Source of the DNA: CAZMXP01 sp964570285
Lineage (GTDB): Bacteria; Planctomycetota; PLA2
NCBI GenBank assembly: GCA_964570285.1
Contig: CAZMXP010000009.1
Location: 1 to 64,000 of the forward strand
Length of the DNA stretch: 64,000 bases
Direction of reading: 5' to 3'
Numbering within the stretch: position 1 is the first letter of the stretch; every line of letters starts with the position of its first letter. This document shows, piece by piece, positions 1-8,721 of this stretch. Below the pieces are notes generated by a model that made no database searches, was not told the origin of the DNA, and was given only the letters and a program-made list of their open reading frames with translations. A program made the translations under genes and the position numbers.

Positions 1-262
1 GCAGCAGGCGCCGGCCGGCCGCGCGCGCGGCGCGCGGGGGCGGCGCCGCCGCGGAGAGCGACGCGGGCACGCCCGCGACGTCCTCGTAGGGCGCCTCGGG
101 CGGCACGAGGTGCAGCGTCGCGCCCACCCTGGCGTCGCGCGCGAGGCCGCCGACGAGGCGCTCGTGGCTCGCGAGCAGCCGCGTCACCATCAGCACCGTC
201 AGCATCAGCAGCAGCATCGCGACCTGCACCTCGAGCAGCGTGAACCCGCTACGGCGCGACAC
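1..262 (-). CDS. Pseudopilin, GspI/PilV-like (3' end outside window)
   Basis: A GTG start at 262 opens a frame that stays open to the window edge (about 87 residues visible). The N-terminus reads VSRRSGFTLLEVQVAML, a short basic leader followed by the prepilin peptidase site G-FTLLE with Glu at +5 and a hydrophobic helix, the hallmark of type IV pilin-like proteins processed at the inner membrane. The start overlaps the stop of the preceding pseudopilin gene by 14 bp, so it belongs to the same secretion operon. Minor pseudopilin GspI or a PilV-like protein is the best guess; the C-terminal domain that would decide is not visible. Confidence 0.75.
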   Translation of the reverse strand, partial: MSRRSGFTLLEVQVAMLLLMLTVLMVTRLLASHERLVGGLARDARVGATLHLVPPEAPYEDVAGVPASLSAAAPPPRAARAAGRRLL

Positions 263-638
263 GGCGGCCTCCCGCGTCGGCGACGTGGCCCGTGACGACG
301 CCGTTCTCGTCGATCTCGATCGTGCCGCGCCAGGCGGCGCCGGCGCGCGTCGCTCGCGCGCGAAAGCCCTTCGCGTCGGCCGCGACGACCGCGTAGGCGA
401 AGGGGTCGCGCAGCGCCGCGATCTCCGCGTCGAGCGCCCCGAGCGAGGGGGCGTAGCCCGCGGTCTCGAGCCGGTGGAGGCGCTGCGCCGCCCAGATGGA
501 GCGCAGCACGCCGGCGCACTCGTCCACGCGGGCGGACTCCGCGGCGACCGCCAGCCGAGGCAGCGCCGCGCCCGCGAGGATCGCGAGCAGCGTGCCGGCG
601 ACGGCCAGCTCGACCAGCGTGTGGCCGCGCGCGCTCAC
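249..638 (-). CDS. Pseudopilin, GspH/GspG-like
   Basis: Short protein of about 129 residues with the prepilin signature VSARGHTLVELAVAGTLL: G-H-TLVE with Glu at position +5, then one hydrophobic helix. The GTG at 638 is chosen because it overlaps the TGA of the upstream TPR lipoprotein gene (GTGA) and leaves an ideal six-residue leader. After the helix come a helical stretch and a C-terminal part ending DENGVVTGHVADAGG that could be a small beta sheet. The family suggests a minor pseudopilin that builds the pseudopilus with its neighbours. The exact subunit (GspH, GspG-like or PilE-like) cannot be fixed from sequence alone. Confidence 0.75.
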   Translation of the reverse strand: MSARGHTLVELAVAGTLLAILAGAALPRLAVAAESARVDECAGVLRSIWAAQRLHRLETAGYAPSLGALDAEIAALRDPFAYAVVAADAKGFRARATRAGAAWRGTIEIDENGVVTGHVADAGGRRVAP

Positions 639-1687
639 GGCTTCCCCGCGGCGAGTTCGAGCGCGCGGTCGCGCAGCGGCCGGGCGACCGCGGCGGCGCA
701 CCCGAGGTCGAGCGCGAGCGCGTACGCGGCGCCCGCGAGGTCGTAGCGGCCCTCGTCCATGCGGAGGTGGCCGAGGTGGAGCACCGCCGCCCCGTCGTCG
801 GGCCGGCGCGCGAGCGCCGCGGCCACCGCGTCGAGCGCCTCCGCGCGGCGGCCGGAGAGCAGCAGCGCGCGCGAGAGGTCGAGGCGCGCCTCGCCATCGT
901 CGGGATCCCCGGCGAGATGCGCCCGGAGCGCTTCCGCGGCGGCGGCGTACTCGCCCGCCAGCAGCGCCGCGCGGCCGGTCTCGCGCGGCGGCGCGCCCTC
1001 CAGCGCGAGGTAGGCCTCGCGATGGCGCCCGAGCCGGTGGAGCGCGAGCGCTCGCGCCCGCCGCGACGGGCCGTGGCCGCGGTCGGCGGCGAGCGCGCCG
1101 TCGAAGAGAGCCAGCGCGCCCTCGGCATCGCCTCCGGCGAGGCGGATCTCGCCCCTGGCGCAGAGAAGGGAGGGGGCGCCGGGGAGGGAGGCGAGCGCGA
1201 GGTCGAGCAGCGCGTCGGCCTCGCCGCTGCGGCCCGCGGCGCGGAGCGCGCGGCAGCGCGCGAGCAGCGCCGTCTCGTCCCCTGGGCGCTTGAGCGCGGC
1301 CCGCCCGTGCGCGGCCGCGGCCTCGTCGTAGCGGCGGCGCACCTCCTCGAGCAGGCCGCGCGTGAAGTCCACGGCACCGTCGCCCGGGTCGAGCGCCTCC
1401 GCGCGCCGCAGCGCCGCCTCCGCCGCGGCGGGGTTGCCCATGTCGATCGCGAGGCGCGCGAGCAGGAGCTGGACCGCCGCGCTCTCGGCGCCGATCGCGA
1501 CCGCCTCCTTCAGCTCGCGCTCGGCGCCCGCGGCGTCGCCCTGCTCCATGCGGCGGCCCGCGGAGAGCAGCGCGAGCCGCGTGCGCTCCTCGCGCCAGAG
1601 GGCGGGGTCCGCCCGTCCGGCGCGCCGGTGCCCGGACGACTGGCAGGCGGCGAGGGCGATCGCGAGGAGGAGCAGGAGGCGCCTCAC
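635..1687 (-). CDS. TPR-repeat lipoprotein of the secretion operon
   Basis: A 350-residue protein starting MRRLLLLLAIALAACQSS: a signal peptide with lipobox LAAC, so it is probably lipidated and membrane-anchored. The rest is a chain of tetratricopeptide-like helix pairs (for example GDAAGAERELKEAVAIG and AAEAALRRAEALDPGDGAVDF) giving an all-helical scaffold. The GTG start overlaps the secretin stop codon (GTGA). In type IV pilus systems a TPR lipoprotein (PilF/PilW) helps assemble the secretin ring, and the position next to gspD suggests the same job here, by inference. No catalytic motif is visible. Confidence 0.75.
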   Translation of the reverse strand: MRRLLLLLAIALAACQSSGHRRAGRADPALWREERTRLALLSAGRRMEQGDAAGAERELKEAVAIGAESAAVQLLLARLAIDMGNPAAAEAALRRAEALDPGDGAVDFTRGLLEEVRRRYDEAAAAHGRAALKRPGDETALLARCRALRAAGRSGEADALLDLALASLPGAPSLLCARGEIRLAGGDAEGALALFDGALAADRGHGPSRRARALALHRLGRHREAYLALEGAPPRETGRAALLAGEYAAAAEALRAHLAGDPDDGEARLDLSRALLLSGRRAEALDAVAAALARRPDDGAAVLHLGHLRMDEGRYDLAGAAYALALDLGCAAAVARPLRDRALELAAGKP

Positions 1688-3273
1688 CGCCCGCCTCCCC
1701 CCCCGGCGAGCGCGCGCACGCGTCCGTCGATCTCCGCGCCGAAGTCGCCGTCGAGGCGGAGCGTCGAGGGGTCGATCTCGCGGGCGAGCGCGAGGAGCGC
1801 CGCCGCGTCCGCCGCCCGGCCCTCCGCGAGCCGCGCGCGGCCTGCGGCCACGTAGGCCGCCGCGAGCCTTTTCGCCGCCTCCCCCTCCCCGCGGCCCCTC
1901 CCCCCCTCTTCGACGAGGCGCGGCGTGAGCACGATGATCAGCTCCTCGCGCTTCGACACGTCGCGCGTGGACTGGAAGAGCTTGCCCGCGAGCGGGATCT
2001 CCGCGAGCAGCGGGACCTTGCGCAGCGTCGTCTCGGTGCGTTCGCGGAAGAGGCCGCCGATGACGACCGTCTCGCCGCTCTTCACGAGGATGTTGGTCGT
2101 GACCTCGGCGGTCTCCTTGAAGGGCAGCCCCTCCGCGGTGACGCCGCCGTCACTGTCCTCGGGGTGCACCTCGAGGCGGATCCATCCGTCGTCGCCGACG
2201 AAGGGGCGGAAGAGGAGCCGCGTGCCGGTCTCGATGAACTCCACCGACTGCGTGCTCGACGTCTGCGTCGTCGTCGTCGTGAGGTAGCCGTCGCGCCGCC
2301 CGACGACGACCTGCCCGCGCTGCTTGTTCAGGACGACGACGCGCGGGTTCGCGAGCACGCTCACGTCCACCCTCTCGTCGAGCGCGCGCAGGAAGACGCC
2401 GACGCCGTTCTTCAGGATGCCGACGGTGAGGCCGCCGGAGGGGAACGACTCGAGGAGCGCCGTGCCGGTGCTCGTGATGCCCTCGTCGAGCCGGTCGAGG
2501 GGGATGGCCCCGAGGTCGCCGGTCACGCCGCCGAGGGAGCGGAAGTCGGTGCCGGTGAGCACCGTCAGGTCGAGGCCGAGCGCCCGGTCCCGCGTCGCGT
2601 CCGCGGCGAGGATCGTCGCCTCGATCGCGACCTGCCGCGGCCGCACGTCGAGCACGCGCAGCGCCTCCGCGATGGACGCGAGGCGCGCGGGCAGGTCGCG
2701 CGCGACGAGCACGTCCGCGGCGGCGTAGGCGTCGCCGCCGGTGTCGGACTCCGAGGCCTCGATGCCGCTCTGCGCGGCCGCGGTCGCGGCGAGTTCGCCG
2801 CCGGGGCCGAGCAGCGGCCGGAGCAGCGTCGCGACCTCCGCCGCGCGCAGGTAGGCGAGGCGGAAGAGGCGCGTCTCGGGCTCGGCGGGGCCGACGAAGA
2901 GCAGCGCGCCCTCCTCGCGCCAGACGAGGCCGCCGGCGCGGCAGATCGCGTCGAGCGCCTCCGCGAGCGTGACGCCGTAGAGGTCGCCGCTGAAGCGCGC
3001 GTCGAGGCCCGGCGCGACGACGACGTTGCGCTGGAAGAGCCGGCGCAGCTGCCCGAGCGCCTCGGCGACGGGCAGGTCGCGCGCGCTGAAGTCGATGCGG
3101 CCGTCGCCGCGGAGGGAGACCGAGCCGTCCGGCGCCGGCGAGGCGGGGAGGGGCGCGGGGAGGAGGAGCGCGCGCAGCCGCGCCTCGAGATCGGGCGGCC
3201 GCTCGGACGGACCGGCGGACGCGGGCCCGCCGGCGGCGAGCAGCGCGAAGAGCACGCCTCCCCGTAGTGTCAT
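1684..3273 (-). CDS. gspD: Type II secretion / type IV pilus secretin, GspD/PilQ-like
   Basis: A 529-residue outer-membrane channel subunit. After a signal peptide (about 1-20) there is a short STN/N0-like domain (about 55-125, FSARDLPVAEALGQL), one N1-type NolW module (about 130-210) and a secretin domain (about 210-450) ending in the typical stretch VPLLAEIPLAGKLFQ followed by EELIIVLTPRLV. The C-terminus is a helical, TPR-like tail of about 75 residues, which is unusual and may dock the TPR lipoprotein encoded next. The ATG at 3273 has a strong GGGGAGG-type ribosome site. It is shorter than E. coli GspD (about 650), with fewer N domains. It acts as the exit pore of the system encoded upstream. 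Confidence 0.92.
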   Translation of the reverse strand: MTLRGGVLFALLAAGGPASAGPSERPPDLEARLRALLLPAPLPASPAPDGSVSLRGDGRIDFSARDLPVAEALGQLRRLFQRNVVVAPGLDARFSGDLYGVTLAEALDAICRAGGLVWREEGALLFVGPAEPETRLFRLAYLRAAEVATLLRPLLGPGGELAATAAAQSGIEASESDTGGDAYAAADVLVARDLPARLASIAEALRVLDVRPRQVAIEATILAADATRDRALGLDLTVLTGTDFRSLGGVTGDLGAIPLDRLDEGITSTGTALLESFPSGGLTVGILKNGVGVFLRALDERVDVSVLANPRVVVLNKQRGQVVVGRRDGYLTTTTTQTSSTQSVEFIETGTRLLFRPFVGDDGWIRLEVHPEDSDGGVTAEGLPFKETAEVTTNILVKSGETVVIGGLFRERTETTLRKVPLLAEIPLAGKLFQSTRDVSKREELIIVLTPRLVEEGGRGRGEGEAAKRLAAAYVAAGRARLAEGRAADAAALLALAREIDPSTLRLDGDFGAEIDGRVRALAGGGGGR

Positions 3274-3316
3274 CCCTTCTTCCCCCCTCCCCTATCGTCC
3301 GAAACGCCAGGGCCCC

Positions 3317-4396
3317 CTAAACGCCGGAGGCCATCGAAAAGAGCGGCAGGTAGATCGCGCAGAGGATCACGGCGACGCCGCAGGCCATGAACAGGAGCGC
3401 GAAGGTCTCGATCGAGCGCGTCAGCACCCCCACGGCGGTCGCGAGGCGGCGGCGGTAGAGCAGGTCCGCCTCGTCGAGCACCGCGGGGAGCGATCCCGAC
3501 TCCTCGCCGATGTGCACGAGACGCGCCACGAGGGGGGTGAAGACCCCGGTCTCGCGCAGCGCCACCGCGAGGTGGACGCCCCCGCCGACGCGCTTCTCGA
3601 CGTGGCGCAGCGCGCGCTCGTAGACGGAGTTCGCGCCGAGGATGCGGCGCAGCGAGCCGAGCGCGTCGAGGAGCGGCAGCCCCGCGCGCAGCAGCAGCGC
3701 GAGGTTGCTCGCGAAGCGCTGCATCGCGCGCTGCACCTCGATGTCGCCGAGGAGCGGCAGCCCGATGCGGAGGCGGTCCCAGGCCGCGCCGCCGCCGGGC
3801 GTGCGCAGCAGCTGGCGGGCGAGCAGCCAGAGGGCGACGCCGCCCAGGGCGAGCAGGGCGCCGTGGCGGCGAAGCAGGTCGGACGCGGCGAGCACGTGCT
3901 CCGTGATCGCGGGGAGCGACTTGCCGAGACCCGCGAACATGCGCGCGAACGCGGGCACCACGGCGAGCAGCATGACGGCCAGGCAGCCCGTCGAAACGAC
4001 GAGGATCAGCAGCGGGTAGGCCATCGCGGCGAGCAGGCGCCGGCGCAGTTCCGACTCGGCGAGGATCTGCTCGACGAGCGCCTCCAGCACCGGCCCGAGC
4101 CTGCCCGACTCCTCGCCGCTGCGGATCACGGCGACCCACTCCGCCCTGAAGTGGCGGGGGAAACGCGCGAGCGCCTCGTGGAGGCCGCCGCCCGAGGCGA
4201 CCGAGCGCCCGACCCTCGCGGCGATCTGCGCGAGCCGGCGGCTCTCGGCCTGCTCGGAGGCGACCGTGATCGCCTCGAGCAGCGGCGTGCCGGCCTTGAA
4301 GAGCGTGCTCAGCTGCGAGAAGAACGCGAGGAGGTCGGCGCGTGCCACCCCCCGGTGCGTGCCGCTGCCGACGCGCGGCGCGAGGAACCCCCTCAC
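3317..4396 (-). CDS. gspF: Inner-membrane platform protein GspF/PilC
   Basis: 359 residues with the duplicated T2SSF fold: two homologous helical domains (about 20-150 and 220-345, both carrying GEESG-like motifs: IRSGEESGRLGPVL and HIGEESGSLPAVLDEA), each followed by hydrophobic segments (LLILVVSTGCLAVMLLAVV and ALLFMACGVAVILC). The GTG start at 4396 overlaps the gspE stop (GTGA), implying translational coupling. GspF-type proteins are the membrane platform that couples the cytoplasmic GspE ATPase to pseudopilus assembly. The length is normal for the family (about 400) with a slightly short N-terminus. Confidence 0.92.
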   Translation of the reverse strand: MRGFLAPRVGSGTHRGVARADLLAFFSQLSTLFKAGTPLLEAITVASEQAESRRLAQIAARVGRSVASGGGLHEALARFPRHFRAEWVAVIRSGEESGRLGPVLEALVEQILAESELRRRLLAAMAYPLLILVVSTGCLAVMLLAVVPAFARMFAGLGKSLPAITEHVLAASDLLRRHGALLALGGVALWLLARQLLRTPGGGAAWDRLRIGLPLLGDIEVQRAMQRFASNLALLLRAGLPLLDALGSLRRILGANSVYERALRHVEKRVGGGVHLAVALRETGVFTPLVARLVHIGEESGSLPAVLDEADLLYRRRLATAVGVLTRSIETFALLFMACGVAVILCAIYLPLFSMASGV

Positions 4397-6123
4397 GGCC
4401 CCTCCCCGGGTCCCGCGAGCGCGAGCAGCTCGGCGACCTCCTCGAGGCTCGTCGTCCCGTCGAGCAGCGCGCGGCGCGAGGCGGAGGCGAGCGTCTCGGT
4501 GCCGCGCGCCGCGACGAGCTCGCGCATCGCGCGCAGCGGCGCGCCGGTGGCGACGAGGCGGCGCAGGTCCTCGTGGACCGGCACGACCTCGAAGAGGCCG
4601 ACGCGCCCCCGGTAGCCGGTGCCGCGGCAGGAGGCGCACCCCTCGGGGCCGGGGCGGAAGAGCGGGGCGTCCGCGGGAATCCCGTAGCGCTCCGCGGCGC
4701 CCGGCGGCAGCGGGTTGGGCCGGCGGCACGCCTCGCAGAGGCGCCGCACGAGGCGCTGCGCCTGCACGAGGCGAAGCGCCGGCGCGAGCAGGAAGGGCTC
4801 GATGCCGATGTCCACGAGGCGGTGCACCGCCTGCAGCGAATCGTTGGTGTGCAGCGTCGAGAGCACGAGGTGGCCGGTGAGCGCCGCGCGGAGGCAGATC
4901 TGCGCGGTCTCCTGGTCGCGCACCTCGCCGACCATGATCAGGTCGGGATCCTGCCGCAGGAAGGCGCGCAGCGCGGTGGCGAAGGTCATGCCGACGTTGG
5001 CGCGCACGTGGCACTGGTTCATGCCGTCGACGCGGTACTCGACCGGATCCTCGACGGTCGCGATGTTGATGCCCGGGTGGTTGACGAGCGCGAGGCCCGT
5101 GTAGAGCGTCGTGCTCTTGCCGGAGCCGGTGGGACCGGTGACGAAGATGAGCCCGTGGGGCGCGCGCAGCGCGGCGAGGAAGTCCTCCTCCTGCCGCGCG
5201 GAGAAGCCGAGCGCGCGCAGCGAGTCCGGCGTCTTCTCCTTCGCGAGGATGCGCAGCACCATCTTCTCCCCGTAGATCGTCGGGCAGGTGCTGACGCGGA
5301 AGTCGATCCGGGCGCCGTCGAGCACGCCGGAGATCGCCCCGTCCTGCGGCACCCGCCGCTCGGCGATGTCGATCTTCGCGAGCACCTTCAGGCGCGAGAG
5401 CACCGGCAGGAAGAGCGCGGCCGAGGGGGGCGTCGTCTCCTCGAGGTGGCCGTCGATGCGGTAGCGCACGCGCACGCGGTTCTCGTAGGTCTCGAGGTGG
5501 ATGTCGCTCGCGCCCTCCGCGACGGCGGTCGAGAGCAGCGCGTTCACGAGGCGGATGACCTGCCCCTCCTCGTCGCCCGCGACGGGCGCCCCGAGGTCGA
5601 TGACGGGGCTCTGGGCCTCCTCCCCGCCGCGCGCGCCGTCGCCCGCGGCGATCTCGCGCACGAGATCGCGCGCGCCGTGCACGCGCTCGAGCAGCGCCTC
5701 GACGACGCCGAGCGGCGCCGCCCAGGGGGCGATCGGGAGCCCCGCGTGGAACTGGGCCTCGTCGAGGGCCGCCTGGTCCCCCGGGTGCACGCACGCGACC
5801 TCGAGCGCGGGCCCGGCGCGGCGCAGCGCGACGATGCGGCAGGCGCGGCAGACCTCGGCGGGGATCAGGTCGCGCACCGAGCGGCACTCCTCGGCGAGGG
5901 CGTCCGTCGCCGACGCGAGCAGCGGCACCGCGAGGTCGTCGGCGTAGGCCTCGGCGATCGCGACGTCGCTCACCATGCCCGAGCGCACGAGCGCCTCCTC
6001 GAGCGATCCCGGGTGGCGCGCGCGCACGCGGGCGAGTTCGCGCAGGTCGCGCCCGGAGAGGATCTCCCTCTCGAGCAGAAGCGCGACGATCGGGGCGATG
6101 CGCTCGCCCGCGGCGCCCTTCAC
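4393..6123 (-). CDS. gspE: Assembly ATPase GspE/PilB
   Basis: 576 residues. The N-terminal MshEN/GspE-N domain (about 1-150) is followed by the ATPase core with Walker A GPTGSGKST near residue 328, an Asp-box region, Walker B and a tetracysteine zinc module (CEAC ... CASC) before RGRVGLFEVV. These are the diagnostic parts of secretion ATPases that power pseudopilus or pilus polymerisation at the cytoplasmic face. The GTG at 6123 is chosen because it overlaps the stop of the upstream gene (GTGA); the open frame extends further upstream but that part looks non-coding. It works with GspF and the GspL-like protein in the same operon. Confidence 0.93.
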   Translation of the reverse strand: MKGAAGERIAPIVALLLEREILSGRDLRELARVRARHPGSLEEALVRSGMVSDVAIAEAYADDLAVPLLASATDALAEECRSVRDLIPAEVCRACRIVALRRAGPALEVACVHPGDQAALDEAQFHAGLPIAPWAAPLGVVEALLERVHGARDLVREIAAGDGARGGEEAQSPVIDLGAPVAGDEEGQVIRLVNALLSTAVAEGASDIHLETYENRVRVRYRIDGHLEETTPPSAALFLPVLSRLKVLAKIDIAERRVPQDGAISGVLDGARIDFRVSTCPTIYGEKMVLRILAKEKTPDSLRALGFSARQEEDFLAALRAPHGLIFVTGPTGSGKSTTLYTGLALVNHPGINIATVEDPVEYRVDGMNQCHVRANVGMTFATALRAFLRQDPDLIMVGEVRDQETAQICLRAALTGHLVLSTLHTNDSLQAVHRLVDIGIEPFLLAPALRLVQAQRLVRRLCEACRRPNPLPPGAAERYGIPADAPLFRPGPEGCASCRGTGYRGRVGLFEVVPVHEDLRRLVATGAPLRAMRELVAARGTETLASASRRALLDGTTSLEEVAELLALAGPGEGP

Positions 6124-6620
6124 GGCGTCCTCCCGCCCGCGGCCAGTTCGAGCCGGTGCTCGACACCCCGATGGGAGACGATCGCCGCGCCGCGCTCGAC
6201 GCGCAGCAGCACCGGCGGATCCGCCGCGTCGAGCCCCTCGATGGCCTCGCCCACGAGCAGGTCCTGCCCGCAGATGCGCGCGCCCCCGCCGCCCTCGACC
6301 ACGAGCAGCGCCTCGAGCACGAACACCGGGACCGGCGCGGGCGGCGGCGCGGGCGGGGGCTCCGCGGGCTCCTCCGCGGGCGCGGCCTCCGCCTCCGGCG
6401 CCGCCGTCGCGGGGCGGGGCCGGTCGAAGGGATCGCGGACAGGATCGAGGCGGGCGTCGCCCCCGTCGCGCAGCGGGAACATCCCGGAGGTGAGGGAGGG
6501 GGGGCGCGGGGGGGAGGAGGCGGCCGGCGAGGGCGCGTCGCGCACGGAGGAGTCCCACGCGGCAAAGGCGAGCCAGAGCGCGAGCAGCGCGGGCAGGAGG
6601 CGGGCGAGGCGGCTATCCAT
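6120..6620 (-). CDS. Bitopic GspC/PilP-like protein
   Basis: 166 residues: one N-terminal transmembrane helix (LLPALLALWLAFAAW), a long Pro/Ala-rich periplasmic linker (about 60-95) and a compact C-terminal domain (FVLEALLVVEGGGGARICGQDLLVGEAIEG) whose pattern resembles the homology region of GspC or the beta domain of PilP. Such proteins bridge the inner-membrane complex to the secretin N domain. The ATG at 6620 lies inside the 3' end of the preceding gene (8-bp overlap). Identification rests on architecture and position between the GspM-like and gspE genes, not on strong sequence identity. Confidence 0.6.
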   Translation of the reverse strand: MDSRLARLLPALLALWLAFAAWDSSVRDAPSPAASSPPRPPSLTSGMFPLRDGGDARLDPVRDPFDRPRPATAAPEAEAAPAEEPAEPPPAPPPAPVPVFVLEALLVVEGGGGARICGQDLLVGEAIEGLDAADPPVLLRVERGAAIVSHRGVEHRLELAAGGRTP

Positions 6621-7155
6621 CGCCGTGCATGAGTCCGAGGAGGACGCAGTGGAGCCGGAGGCGGTCGCCGTCGCGCACGAGGCGCAGGTGCTCGACGCGG
6701 GCCAGGGTCTTCCCGCGCTCGACGAGGTCCACGAACTCGACGATGTGCGCGTAAGTGCCCTCCGCCTCCACCGCGACGACGGCGACCGCGTAGGGCCCGA
6801 GCGGCAGCGAAGGCTTCGACGCGAGCGTGCGCACGGCCACGCCGGCGTCCCTCAGACGCGCGATCACCTGCCGCTCGAACTCGGCGCCCGCGTCCCGCGG
6901 CAGCAGGCGGCCGGCGCAGAGGCGCCCCTGCTCGCGCAGCGAGCGCGCCTCCCCCGCGAGGCCCGCGGTCTCCCGCGCGTCGGCGGCGGCGAGCGCGGCG
7001 CTCTCGATGCGGGCCGCGAGCGGGTCGTGCACGAAGCAGCGCCCGAGCGCGAAGAGCAGTCCCGCCACGGCGAGGCGGTAGCGCGGCGGATGCGCGACGA
7101 GGTGACCGCCCAGCGTGCGCGCGTAGCCCGGGGTCCGACCCAGTTCCACGGACAC
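6613..7155 (-). CDS. GspM/PilO-like inner-membrane protein
   Basis: 180 residues. A short cytoplasmic N-terminus (GTG start at 7155; a second GTG lies six bases further in), one transmembrane helix (RLAVAGLLFALGRCF), a coiled-coil-like helix rich in Ala, Glu and Arg (about 50-95), and a C-terminal ferredoxin-like half (YAVAVVAVEAEGTYAHIVEFVDLVERG) match the layout of PilO/GspM subunits, which pair with the PilN/GspL protein. It follows the GspL-like gene after 3 bp and overlaps the GspC-like gene. Family assignment is by topology and operon position. Confidence 0.65.
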   Translation of the reverse strand: MSVELGRTPGYARTLGGHLVAHPPRYRLAVAGLLFALGRCFVHDPLAARIESAALAAADARETAGLAGEARSLREQGRLCAGRLLPRDAGAEFERQVIARLRDAGVAVRTLASKPSLPLGPYAVAVVAVEAEGTYAHIVEFVDLVERGKTLARVEHLRLVRDGDRLRLHCVLLGLMHGDG

Positions 7156-7158
7156 GGC

Positions 7159-8640
7159 TCAGCCGCCCTCCGCGGGGGACGCCTTCGGTTCGGGGTTGCG
7201 GGCGTCGATCGCGAAGGCGAGGCGCGCGGGGTCGCCGCCGCTGCCGGCGATGCGCGAGGCGCTGCCGCCCTCGACGATCCGGAAGGCCTGCCGCAGGCTC
7301 GGGCAGGCGCCGAGCGCGGCGAGCGTCTCCTGCGGGCCCCCGGGGAAGGAGACCCCCTCCTCGCACGGCACGTCGAGGGAGAGCGCAAGGCGGTCGTCGA
7401 ACGCGCGCTTCCCCGTGCGCGTGTCGGGGGCGGCGAGGGCGTTGTCGCCCTCGAGCGACGTGAGCCGCACGCCCTCGGGAAGCAGCGCGGGCAGCTCCCG
7501 CAGGATCGGGGCCCAGCGGATGCGCCGCGCGGCGAAGGTGGCCGCCTCCTCGACCTCCGCCTCGAGCCGGGCGTGGCCCTGGGCAAGCGCCGCGAGATCG
7601 AAGCCGCCCGCCTCCGCGTCCACGCGCGCCATCCGGCGCGCGGCGTCGGCGCCCGCCTCGATCTCGCGCGCCCTCTCCGTCATCAGCAGGCCGCCGGCGG
7701 CGACGACCGCGAGGAAGGCCGCGGCGGTGCGCCGCGGGAAGGCCGCGAGGGGGCCGGGCGACCCGCGCAGCGGCCGCAGCAGGTCGATGCCCGCGGGGCC
7801 GCGGCGAAGGCCGTGGCGCGCGAGCGCCTCGGCCACCGCGGATTCGCCGAGGCCGACCGACGGGGCCGCGCGCGAGTCGAGCGCGAACTGCTCGCCGCAG
7901 GCCGCGGCCAGCGTGTCGGCCGATTCGCCGTGGATGAGCACGCCGTCGAGGTCGGGAAGCCCGAACGTGTCGCGCAGATGCGCGGCGAGGCTGCGCACCG
8001 CCGACGCGACGCAGTAGATCTCGGCGCCGGGCGCGACCGCGAAGGGCCGCCAGCCGACGACCACGCGCCCGAGGCCGAGCAGCGCGAGCCCCCGCGCCCC
8101 CCCGAGAATCACATGGATGGCGGTGCGCCAGGCGCGCGGCACGTCCCCCACGCGCAGGGCGGCGCGGTGGAGCGCCACCGGTGCCGGGATCAACGACGCG
8201 TCGCGCACTCCGAGCGCCGAGAGCGCCTCGGCGATCGTTCGCGCCTGCGCCCCGCCGGTCGCCGCGACCGTCCGGTAGGCGATCCCGTACCGGTGCCAGG
8301 TGATCCCGTCGCAGGCCGGGGCGCCGCGGCGACGGTCGCCGCCGAGGATGCTAGGCGGGATCGAATCCGCGAGGTTCGCCGACGCGTCGTCGGCCGGCAG
8401 CGTCGAGAAGTAGGCCGCCGCCGCGGGGAGCCCGATCACGACGGAGCCCGACAGGGCCCGCTCGCCCGAGAGGGCGCGCAGCATGTCCCCCTCGCGACCG
8501 GCGGGGCAGGGGTGGCGCGCCCCGGCCGTGACCCGGATCCCGGCAAGCGTCCGCGTCGCGGAGGCCACCGTCACCCGTTCGCCGTCGAAGTAGATGCCGG
8601 TCGCGCGGCCCAAGCCGACGCGCGCGAGCAGTGAACGCAT
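7159..8640 (-). CDS. PilM-PilN fusion (GspL-like) assembly protein
   Basis: 493 residues. The N-terminal two-thirds (about 1-300, TGIYFDGERVTVASA ... VVIGLPAAAAYFSTLP) resembles the actin-like PilM/GspL cytoplasmic domain. A transmembrane helix follows (TAAAFLAVVAAGGLLM, about 310-330), then a coiled coil and a PilN-like periplasmic domain (ILRELPALLPEGVRLTSLE). In type IV pili these are separate PilM and PilN proteins; here they are one chain as in GspL of type II secretion. The ATG at 8640 has GGAGGG five bases upstream and is preferred over a longer frame. It should recruit GspE to the membrane. Confidence 0.75.
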   Translation of the reverse strand: MRSLLARVGLGRATGIYFDGERVTVASATRTLAGIRVTAGARHPCPAGREGDMLRALSGERALSGSVVIGLPAAAAYFSTLPADDASANLADSIPPSILGGDRRRGAPACDGITWHRYGIAYRTVAATGGAQARTIAEALSALGVRDASLIPAPVALHRAALRVGDVPRAWRTAIHVILGGARGLALLGLGRVVVGWRPFAVAPGAEIYCVASAVRSLAAHLRDTFGLPDLDGVLIHGESADTLAAACGEQFALDSRAAPSVGLGESAVAEALARHGLRRGPAGIDLLRPLRGSPGPLAAFPRRTAAAFLAVVAAGGLLMTERAREIEAGADAARRMARVDAEAGGFDLAALAQGHARLEAEVEEAATFAARRIRWAPILRELPALLPEGVRLTSLEGDNALAAPDTRTGKRAFDDRLALSLDVPCEEGVSFPGGPQETLAALGACPSLRQAFRIVEGGSASRIAGSGGDPARLAFAIDARNPEPKASPAEGG

Positions 8641-8721
8641 CCGACCCTCCCGGAAGGGCGCCGCCGGGCCGGCTGGCCCGGCGGCGCGGACTGGAACGAC
8701 CATGAGCGGGACGCGCCCGGC

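Noticed and set aside
3317..7366. A single 1349-residue minus-strand protein including GspF
   Set aside because: Only the last 359 residues look like a protein; the rest is the wrong frame of gspE and its upstream neighbours.
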